Part shown: positions 5,999 through 11,462 of the stretch, one piece after another
Layout of the letters: every line of letters begins with the position of its first letter
How positions within the stretch are numbered: position 1 is the first letter of the stretch
Assembly: GCA_023136785.1 (NCBI GenBank)
Contig: JAGLQP010000023.1
Span: forward strand, 1 to 11,462
Origin: Spirochaetales bacterium
GTDB taxonomy: Bacteria > Spirochaetota > Spirochaetia > SZUA-6 > DRHE01
Length of the DNA stretch: 11,462 bases
Direction of reading: 5' to 3'
The notes under the pieces: generated by a model
What the model saw: the letters and a program-made list of their open reading frames with translations, nothing else
What the model was told of the DNA's origin: nothing
Databases searched by the model: none
Program-made: the position numbers and the translations under genes

Positions 5999-6690
5999 TG
6001 GCGGGGATCCAAGAGGTTGTTGAACAGTACATCACTCCGGATACACTGGAGGAGAAGACCGCTCTCTGGATAGAGAAGATCGCGGCCTATCGCTGGCGGG
6101 AGATCGAATGGGTCGATTCGGCTGCCACCGCCCTGCTGGTCGTTGATATGACCCGTCCCTTTGTCGACCCGGGACGCCCTCTGGCCTCGCCCAACTCCGC
6201 AGTGATTCTGCCGAGGGTGAATGAGCTTTTGGAAGCATTTCGTACTAGGGGCAAACCTGTTGTGTGGCTGATCCAGGGGCACCACTCGGTGGCCGCCGAC
6301 CGTGGGCAGCTGCTCGACTTTTGGTGGCCGAGTCCCATTTTGGAGGGTACACAGGATGTGGAGGTGGCGACGGGATTATCGGTGGAACCAGGGGAGAAAG
6401 TCATTCTCAAGAGACGGTACAGTGGTTTTTATCAGACGGATTTGGAACTGACCCTGCGCTGCCTGAAGGTAAGCTCGGTGGTCGTCTGCGGGGTGCTCAC
6501 CAATGTCTGTCCCTATTTGACGGCCTTCGATGCCTTCTACCGAGGGTTTCGGGTCTACTACCCGGCTGATGGGACAGCCTCGTTGAATGAGCACCTGCAT
6601 CTTGCCGCCCTTCGCAGCATCTGCGCCTGGGCGGGGTACGTAGTGAGCTGTGCTGAGATCGTGGACTGGCTTCGGGGCAACGTATCGTGA
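5998..6690 (+). CDS. Isochorismatase-family cysteine hydrolase
   Basis: This is a cytoplasmic cysteine hydrolase of the isochorismatase-like superfamily, 230 residues. The catalytic triad is visible: D50 in LLVVDMTRPF, K138 in VILKRRYSGF and nucleophile C171 in CGVLTNVCPYLTAFDAF. The cis-peptide loop before the cysteine (GVLTNV) is intact. Relatives hydrolyse isochorismate, nicotinamide, N-carbamoylsarcosine, biuret or ureidoacrylate. A cysteine-containing site favours amide or ureide substrates, but no specific one can be named. The first 40 residues are a helical extension. The ATG overlaps the stop of the small ORF upstream, and GAGGT at 5984-5988 can serve as ribosome site. A promoter for the next gene overlaps its stop codon. 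Confidence 0.87.
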   Translation: MAGIQEVVEQYITPDTLEEKTALWIEKIAAYRWREIEWVDSAATALLVVDMTRPFVDPGRPLASPNSAVILPRVNELLEAFRTRGKPVVWLIQGHHSVAADRGQLLDFWWPSPILEGTQDVEVATGLSVEPGEKVILKRRYSGFYQTDLELTLRCLKVSSVVVCGVLTNVCPYLTAFDAFYRGFRVYYPADGTASLNEHLHLAALRSICAWAGYVVSCAEIVDWLRGNVS

Positions 6691-6715
6691 CATCCCGGTA
6701 CCTCTGCTGTATAGT
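6687..6715 (+). promoter_or_regulatory. Sigma-70 promoter overlapping the hydrolase stop codon
   Basis: GTGACA (6687-6692) and TATAGT (6710-6715) each match consensus at five of six positions, with a 17-base spacer. Transcription would start near 6722, about 30 bases before the cyclo-ligase ATG. The -35 box contains the TGA stop of the cysteine hydrolase. Confidence 0.55.
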
Positions 6716-6752
6716 GCACACAGGCCTTATTCGATGAGAGGGATTCACACCG

Positions 6753-7367
6753 ATGGATGCTGCTCCAGCCGATATCGTTGCCCGTAAGAGAGCCGTGCGA
6801 GGGGAAGCTCGAGCCCGGCTGGAAGCTCTGAGCGGCCCGCAGATCCAGAGGAAGAGCAAAAACTTGACCAAACAGCTCTTAACGACCTCCTGGTGGTCAC
6901 AGGGGGAGTGGGTTTTTATCTACATCCCCATGTTCGGGGAGGTGGACACCCGCTACATCGTGGCCCAGGCGTACCGGGAGCAAAAGGAGGTGGCTATTCC
7001 CCGCATGGAGGGACCCGACCTGGCTTTCTACTTCTACGACGGGCGCACCGAAAACCTGCTTCCCAATCAGTTTGGCATCCTCGAACCGGATCCCACATGG
7101 AAACTGATCGACCCCACCGTGCCTACAGGAAAACGGCTTCTCGTCCTGACACCGGGGCTGGCATTCGACAGGAGCAGAAGACGGCTGGGAAGGGGCAAAG
7201 GATTCTACGACCGATTCCTGGACGGTTTGCGGACCGCCCATCCACAGGGCAGTGCCTCCTGGGCTGTGGGATTGGCCTTTGATGAACAGCTCGTAAATGT
7301 GGTTCCAGTATCCGATCACGATGAGCTTCTCGATGGGATCGTAACGGATCGTGAAGTCATTAGTTGA
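6753..7367 (+). CDS. 5-formyltetrahydrofolate cyclo-ligase
   Basis: This cytoplasmic enzyme (EC 6.3.3.2; E. coli homologue YgfA, human MTHFS) uses ATP to convert 5-formyl-THF to 5,10-methenyl-THF, returning it to the one-carbon pool. The 204 residues match the family length. Signature segments are the N-terminal basic helix, IYIPMFGEVDT (56-66), NQFGILEP (105-112), VLTPGLAFD (131-139), the nucleotide-binding RRLGRGKGFYDRFL (143-156) and VPVSDHDELLDGIVTD (184-199). The start ATG has only a weak AGAGGG about 11 bases upstream. A convincing promoter lies at 6687-6715. The gene precedes the helical protein at 7490 with a GC-rich hairpin between them. No link with the preceding hydrolase is evident. 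Confidence 0.92.
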   Translation: MDAAPADIVARKRAVRGEARARLEALSGPQIQRKSKNLTKQLLTTSWWSQGEWVFIYIPMFGEVDTRYIVAQAYREQKEVAIPRMEGPDLAFYFYDGRTENLLPNQFGILEPDPTWKLIDPTVPTGKRLLVLTPGLAFDRSRRRLGRGKGFYDRFLDGLRTAHPQGSASWAVGLAFDEQLVNVVPVSDHDELLDGIVTDREVIS

Positions 7368-7372
7368 GCAGC

Positions 7373-7402
7373 GCCCCTGGGCTGGGTGCCCCTGGGTGGG
7401 CC
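7373..7402 (+). repeat. Imperfect tandem 15-base GC-rich repeat
   Basis: GCCCCTGGGCTGGGT (7373-7387) is followed directly by GCCCCTGGGTGGGCC (7388-7402). The two share the first nine bases. It lies six bases after the cyclo-ligase stop codon, and its second copy forms one arm of the adjacent hairpin. Confidence 0.5.
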
Positions 7403-7420
7403 GGTCTGGGCGGCCACCCA
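7393..7420 (+). terminator. GC-rich hairpin, possible terminator
   Basis: TGGGTGGGCC (7393-7402) pairs with GGCCACCCA (7412-7420), giving nine base pairs with one bulged G and a nine-base loop. What follows, CCCACCTTGATTTATAG, is only partly T-rich, so it is a weak intrinsic terminator at best. It would partly insulate the helical-protein gene from the cyclo-ligase. Confidence 0.4.
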
Positions 7421-7426
7421 CCCACC

Positions 7427-7456
7427 TTGATTTATAGCACCGATCGTGAGTAAATT
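7427..7456 (+). promoter_or_regulatory. Weak candidate promoter for the helical protein gene
   Basis: TTGATT (7427-7432) and TAAATT (7451-7456) each match four of six consensus positions across 18 bases. They sit within the only strongly AT-rich stretch of the area. An eight-base direct repeat ATAGCACC flanks it (7434-7441 and 7483-7490). Confidence 0.3.
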
Positions 7457-7489
7457 AATAAAAATAAAAGAGAGAAACAGGATAGCACC

Positions 7490-8074
7490 ATGTCAATAAT
7501 CAAATCGGCCTTGGAAATCGCCCTCGAGAGGACCCAGGATGTGGAGGCCAACAAAGAGGCTCTCGAAGCAAATACCTACGCTACCGAGGGAAAGAAAGCG
7601 GTCTCCAAGTTTCTATCGGAAGAGAATGTAGACCTCAAGAAGCTTTTAAACGATTTCGACAAGAAACATCTCAACCATGTCAAAGAGGGAGCTCTTCAGG
7701 CACTTCTGGTCAATCTCAAGCTTCCGGCGGATGAAGTGTCCCTCCTCCACAGCAAGAAGGCGGGCAAGGGATTCCACGCCCTGGTCAGCGACAGCAAACA
7801 CCTCGGCAAACTGTTGAACCAGATGGAACAGTTCCTGGCGGATTTTCTGCAGGAACGGAAGCGGGTTGTCGAAGCTGTGGATCAGAGGTTCGAACCCATC
7901 CTCCGGCAGAAAGAGCAGGCCATGAGCCAGCAGCTTGGCGCCAAGGTAAAGGTCGATCCGGCCATGGATCCGGACTACCAGAAGCTTCTTCGGGACAACC
8001 TGACCATTCTGGAGGATCGCTACACTCAGGTTCTCGGCCAGGTCAAGCAAGAGCTGCGTCGGATGAGCGGGTAG
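7490..8074 (+). CDS. Uncharacterised helical protein, probably spirochaete-type
   Basis: This is a 194-residue soluble protein with no cysteine, no signal peptide and no membrane segment. It is very rich in Lys, Glu, Leu and Gln and is predicted helical throughout. The C-terminal half (about 105-194: LLNQMEQFLADFLQERKRVV, then the LRQKEQAMSQQLGAK and YTQVLGQVKQELRRM helices) is suited to coiled coil. The opening MSIIKSALEIALERTQDV resembles a group of uncharacterised proteins I associate with spirochaetes (I recall a DUF, possibly DUF6657, but cannot verify it). AGGA at 7479-7482 lies seven bases before the ATG. It follows the cyclo-ligase gene by 122 bases and converges with the ABC operon. 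Function unknown. A structural or cytoskeletal-type role would be guesswork. Confidence 0.8.
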   Translation: MSIIKSALEIALERTQDVEANKEALEANTYATEGKKAVSKFLSEENVDLKKLLNDFDKKHLNHVKEGALQALLVNLKLPADEVSLLHSKKAGKGFHALVSDSKHLGKLLNQMEQFLADFLQERKRVVEAVDQRFEPILRQKEQAMSQQLGAKVKVDPAMDPDYQKLLRDNLTILEDRYTQVLGQVKQELRRMSG

Positions 8075-8103
8075 CCCTTCTTCCCTTTCAGATCCCCGCG
8101 ATA

Positions 8104-8976
8104 CTATTCTCCCGGCTCGTAGGGAATTCCGTCCGCCGCAGGTGGTCGCGCTCTGCCCACCATGCCCGCCAGAACAACAACGGCCAGGACATAGGGAGTC
8201 ATCATCACGAATTGACTTGGAATAGGAATCATAGTCTCGAACATGATGCGAAAGGTATCGGCATAACCAAAGAGCAAGGCTGCCAACACAGCACCGATCG
8301 GATGCCAGCGTCCGAAGATCATGCAAGCCAGAGCGATGAAACCGCGACCCCCGGTCATGCCATTCACCCATTTGGTGGGATAAAGAGTGGCCCCGGCAAA
8401 CCCAACCATTAATCCGGAGAGCATCACGCCGGCGTAGCGCATCACGTAGACGTTGATCCCCAGGGTGTCCGCCGCTTCGGGACTCTCACCGACTGTCCGC
8501 AGGCGTAGGCCGAATACGGTTTTATATAGAACAAACCAGCTGATAATCGCTATTGGGATCAAGGCAAAGGCAAAGGAGTTAATTCCCATAACGGTCGGGA
8601 ACAGAAAGGGATTGATCGCCGACTGGGTTTCCTGGCCGAAGACACGTTCCGATAAAAAGCGGCCGACACCTACGGCGAGGATGTTAATTGCTACACCGGA
8701 AACGATCTGGTTGACCCGGAAGGTAATAGTTGCCACTGCATGGATCAGGCTCATTAGTACGCCGGCGACCAGGGCGAAGACCATGCCCATCCAGATGGTC
8801 TGGAAGGCGACCGCTCCCCAGACTACGGAGAAGGCCGTCACGATCATAAAACCCTCCAGGGCTATATTGATGACCCCGCTCTTCTCGGAAAAGACTCCCC
8901 CCAGTGCGGCAAAGGCGATCGGGCAAGACATCTCAAGTCCTTTGAAAAGAAAATTTACCATAATAGAAGTATTCAT
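8104..8976 (-). CDS. Bmp-type nucleoside ABC transporter permease, second subunit
   Basis: This is an inner-membrane permease of 290 residues from the family of B. subtilis NupQ (YufQ) and T. pallidum PnrE, which import nucleosides with an ATPase, a partner permease and a Bmp lipoprotein. Hallmarks are SEKSGVINIALEG (30-42), FRVNQIVSGVAINILAVG (86-103) and the cytoplasmic coupling region LRTVGESPEAADTLGI (159-174). The tail RPPAADGIPYEPGE (277-290) is typical of the group. About eight hydrophobic segments are seen. GGAGG (8986-8990) precedes the ATG by nine bases. Its start is one base after the stop of the first permease, so the two are co-transcribed and probably translationally coupled. 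Nucleoside specificity is inferred from family; sugar or lipid-linked variants exist. Confidence 0.88.
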   Translation of the reverse strand: MNTSIMVNFLFKGLEMSCPIAFAALGGVFSEKSGVINIALEGFMIVTAFSVVWGAVAFQTIWMGMVFALVAGVLMSLIHAVATITFRVNQIVSGVAINILAVGVGRFLSERVFGQETQSAINPFLFPTVMGINSFAFALIPIAIISWFVLYKTVFGLRLRTVGESPEAADTLGINVYVMRYAGVMLSGLMVGFAGATLYPTKWVNGMTGGRGFIALACMIFGRWHPIGAVLAALLFGYADTFRIMFETMIPIPSQFVMMTPYVLAVVVLAGMVGRARPPAADGIPYEPGE

Positions 8977-8977
8977 C

Positions 8978-10075
8978 TCAGGCAGCCTCCTTCTTCCGTT
9001 GAGCCCGGATGTAGCGGGTCACGATCTCGTTGATGACAACGATGAATAGGATCATGACACCGGAGATCACAAAGGTTATGGCCAAAGGAACTGAGGTGTA
9101 CAATTGCAGACCGTAACCTGCCTGGGTAAGAAAGGCAAACAGGATGGAAGAGAAGATCACGCCCAGTGGAGAGTTGCGGCCGATCAGGGCAATGGCGATT
9201 CCGTCGAAACCCAACCCTGCAGCGATTTCGTAGGTGTAAAAGCCCCGGATAGCAAAGATTTCCTGAAGCCCAATTAGACCTGCGATCGCCCCACTGGTCA
9301 GGAAGGCACCAAGCTGTATCCGTTTGACGCGTATGCCGGCGTACTCGGAAACGTCGGTGGAGGTTCCGACGGCTCGGATCTCGAAGCCATAGCGCAATCG
9401 AAAGAGTAGCAGCCAGACCAGGATCCCCATGATGGCAGCGATAATCAAGCTGTAGTCCATGAAAACGTGATTGGGGATGTTCCAACCCAAAGCCCGGAAC
9501 CAGTGATTCAATTTGCCGAACTGAGCCGTTTCCCGAATGTGGTGGGTTTGGGCTTCCAGACTAACCTCTCCCCGTCCTGAGAGAGGGCCGTTAACCAGGT
9601 AGTTAGCTAAGGCTAAGGCGATGTTGTTGAACATGATCGTTGTGATGACCTCATGGACACCTTTCCCGATTTTCAGCATAGCCGGAATTAACGCCCAAAG
9701 AGCTCCGCCCAGCATGGCGCAAATGGCTACCACGGGAATGTGAATAATCCGGGGCAAGGGGAGATAGATGCCCGCCAAAGCGCCGACCAGTCCACCGATG
9801 AAATACTGACCCTCCACCCCAATATTGAAGACCCCGGCCCGAAAGGCGATCGACACGGCTAGACCGGAGATAAACAGTGGAATGGCCACAGAGAACACGG
9901 TAGCCAAACGACCGCTGGTGCTCATGGTAAACTTGTAGATCGCTTTCAGCGTAGCTGCGGGATTCTCGCCGACGGCTACACCGATTATCAAGAGCACAAT
10001 AATCGCGGCCAGTACTCCCAATAGAGGAGAGAAGAGCTCATAGATATGATACTTGTCGATTTTGATCTTACGCAC
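8978..10075 (-). CDS. Bmp-type nucleoside ABC transporter permease, first subunit
   Basis: This is the larger permease of the pair, 365 residues, like B. subtilis NupP (YufP) and T. pallidum PnrD. Hallmarks are FRAGVFNIGVEGQYFIGG (78-95), GKGVHEVITTIMFNNIA (137-153), the coupling segment FEIRAVGTSTDVSEYAGI (231-248) and GLGFDGIAIALIGRNSPLGV (287-306). An N-terminal hydrophobic helix (about 15-35) is followed by the multi-span core, and a basic tail (RAQRKKEAA) ends it. The start is GTG at 10073-10075, overlapping the ATPase stop by eight bases, with GGAGAAGGA just upstream. It forms a heterodimeric channel with the 8104-8976 product. Confidence 0.88.
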   Translation of the reverse strand: MRKIKIDKYHIYELFSPLLGVLAAIIVLLIIGVAVGENPAATLKAIYKFTMSTSGRLATVFSVAIPLFISGLAVSIAFRAGVFNIGVEGQYFIGGLVGALAGIYLPLPRIIHIPVVAICAMLGGALWALIPAMLKIGKGVHEVITTIMFNNIALALANYLVNGPLSGRGEVSLEAQTHHIRETAQFGKLNHWFRALGWNIPNHVFMDYSLIIAAIMGILVWLLLFRLRYGFEIRAVGTSTDVSEYAGIRVKRIQLGAFLTSGAIAGLIGLQEIFAIRGFYTYEIAAGLGFDGIAIALIGRNSPLGVIFSSILFAFLTQAGYGLQLYTSVPLAITFVISGVMILFIVVINEIVTRYIRAQRKKEAA

Positions 10076-11462
10076 TTTCCTTCTCCCCCGTCATGTAGAG
10101 GCCGACTTTCTCTTTGGTGGCCTCGCCTTGGCTGAACTCATGAATGATCTTGCCCTTGAACATGACTCCGATGCGGTCCGAGAGGGATAGGATTTCATCC
10201 AAGTCTGCGGAGATCAACAGAACAGCTTTCCCCTTGTCTCTGGCCGCGATCAGCTGCTGGTAGACAAACTCTGTGGCTCCGATATCCACACCCCGGGTAG
10301 GTTGGGCAGCTACCAGTACTATGGGTTCGAAGTTCATTTCCCGAGCGATGATTGCCTTTTGTTGGTTGCCCCCTGACAGAGCATTGGCTGGGGTCATTTC
10401 CGACGGGGTACGCACATCATAGGCTTTGATCGTCTCCCGGGCGTAACTGCGGACTCTGGCGGAGTCCACCCACTGCGGGCCTTTCACGAAGGGCTCACGG
10501 TGATGTTGTCCGAGCACCAGGTTGTCCGCCAGGCTGAAGGGCAGGAGGAGTCCATAGCGGCGACGGTCCTCCGGGATATGGCCGATCCTGTTCTCCCTCC
10601 GGGTTCGTACATCCCAGTGTAGAATGCTGTCCCCTTCCAGAAGTACATCTCCTGATTCGAGTTTAGTTTTATAGGCTATTGCCCGAATGAGCTCGGTTTG
10701 ACCATTGCCCTCAACTCCGGCGATGCCGTAGATTTCACCGGCTCGAACATTCAAGCTGATGTTGTCGAGTATGCGATGGCCCTGCGCCGAAGTCATGGTG
10801 AGGTCCTTCACCTCCAGGACGACTCGTCCAGGGGAGGGGGGCTTCTTCTCTACCTTCAACAGAACGGGCTTTCCCACCATGAGCTCGGCGATCAAAGGTT
10901 TGGTTGCCTCTTTTCGTTCCAGAGTTTGAACGACCTTTCCTCTGCGAATCACCGTGATGCGATCCGCGAGGGCCAGGACTTCGTCCAGCTTGTGGCTGAT
11001 GAAGATGATTCCCTTACCCTGTTCTTTCATCATACGAAAGGTCTTGAACAAATCATCCACTTCCTGGGGAGTCAGCACCGCGGTTGGCTCGTCGAAGACA
11101 AGGGTTTCCGCACCTCGATAGAGGATTTTCAAGATCTCTACCCGCTGCTGCAAACCTACCGGTATGTCTTCTACCCGGGCGTTCAAGTCGACAAATAACC
11201 CGTTGGCCTGCATGATGGCTTCGATCTCTTCAGAGGGCTTCTGAAATTGCAGTACCCCGGCGGTATGGGTTTCCTTGCCCAGGACGATGTTTTCGAGGAC
11301 CGAGAATACAGGTACCAACATGAAGTGCTGATGTACCATGCCTATTCCCTGATTGATTGCGTCTCTGGGATTCTTGATTATAATCGGCTTATCTCTGAGA
11401 TAGATGGTGCCGGAATCCGGTTTATACAGACCATAGAGGATATTCATCAGGGTTGTCTTACC
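10068..11462 (-). CDS. Bmp-type nucleoside ABC transporter ATPase, N-terminus off the window
   Basis: This is the cytoplasmic ATPase of the importer, with two nucleotide-binding domains in one chain (NupO/PnrC, RbsA-like). The frame runs through the right edge with GKTTL just before the ATG at 11445-11447, so the first Walker A is cut at the edge and about 35-45 residues are missing. Counting that ATG as 1, domain one has Q-loop GMVHQHFML (36-44), signature VGLQQR (97-102), Walker B LVFDEPT (116-122) and switch H152. Domain two has a degenerate Walker A (GVEGNGQTEL, no GK[ST]), intact signature LSGGNQQ (357-363), altered Walker B (LVAAQPTRGVD) and A414 in place of the switch histidine (LISADLDE). 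These degenerations are normal for this family. It is the first visible gene of the operon; a Bmp lipoprotein gene is expected upstream, off the window. Confidence 0.92.
   Translation of the reverse strand, partial: GKTTLMNILYGLYKPDSGTIYLRDKPIIIKNPRDAINQGIGMVHQHFMLVPVFSVLENIVLGKETHTAGVLQFQKPSEEIEAIMQANGLFVDLNARVEDIPVGLQQRVEILKILYRGAETLVFDEPTAVLTPQEVDDLFKTFRMMKEQGKGIIFISHKLDEVLALADRITVIRRGKVVQTLERKEATKPLIAELMVGKPVLLKVEKKPPSPGRVVLEVKDLTMTSAQGHRILDNISLNVRAGEIYGIAGVEGNGQTELIRAIAYKTKLESGDVLLEGDSILHWDVRTRRENRIGHIPEDRRRYGLLLPFSLADNLVLGQHHREPFVKGPQWVDSARVRSYARETIKAYDVRTPSEMTPANALSGGNQQKAIIAREMNFEPIVLVAAQPTRGVDIGATEFVYQQLIAARDKGKAVLLISADLDEILSLSDRIGVMFKGKIIHEFSQGEATKEKVGLYMTGEKESA

Noticed and set aside
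10300..10720. Loss of Walker A lysine and switch histidine in the second ATPase domain as a defect.
   Set aside because: These changes are standard in RbsA/NupO-type double ATPases, where the second site is degenerate.
10698..11198. 166-codon plus-strand frame inside the ABC ATPase gene.
   Set aside because: Antisense to conserved ATPase motifs with no start signals of its own.

Overview
The window looks like an ordinary chromosomal segment of a moderately GC-rich bacterium. I lean towards a free-living spirochaete, with modest confidence. The reasons are a helical protein at 7490-8074 of a kind I associate with spirochaetes, a stand-alone TRAP substrate-binding protein, and a Bmp/Pnr-type nucleoside ABC transporter. 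There is no rRNA or tRNA gene, CRISPR array or phage gene, so taxonomy rests on protein recognition only.

Layout. (1) 1-286 holds a dead IS1595-family transposase fragment behind a near-consensus promoter. (2) 336-1328 encodes a secreted TRAP (DctP-type) solute receptor with no membrane subunits nearby. A short coding-like frame (1325-1495) overlaps its stop codon. (3) 1596-2699 (minus) is an AI-2E family membrane protein. (4) 2991-3806 and 3846-4568 (plus) encode a TIM-barrel sugar isomerase/epimerase and an exported UlaG-like metallo-beta-lactamase-fold hydrolase. They converge on a Gfo/Idh/MocA oxidoreductase (4595-5749, minus). (5) A 141-base divergent region (5750-5890) carries a perfect inverted repeat and a leader hairpin. 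(6) A 35-codon ORF (5891-5998), starting like an aldo/keto reductase, overlaps an isochorismatase-type cysteine hydrolase (5998-6690). (7) From a promoter overlapping that hydrolase's stop come 5-formyltetrahydrofolate cyclo-ligase (6753-7367) and, after a GC-rich hairpin, the uncharacterised helical protein. (8) 8104-11462 (minus) is a tightly packed ABC operon: ATPase (cut by the right edge), then two permeases, of the Bmp/NupOPQ/PnrCDE nucleoside-uptake class. The lipoprotein receptor gene is probably just beyond the right edge.

How they may work together. The isomerase, hydrolase and dehydrogenase suit uptake and interconversion of a sugar, polyol or similar carbon source, but the substrate cannot be read from sequence. 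The ABC operon is a separate nucleoside scavenging function. The cyclo-ligase is folate housekeeping. I see no new multi-gene defence or mobile system. The less explained parts are small: two coding-like short ORFs overlapping larger genes, the dyads in the two divergent promoter regions, and the loss of the usual TRAP ligand-binding arginine.
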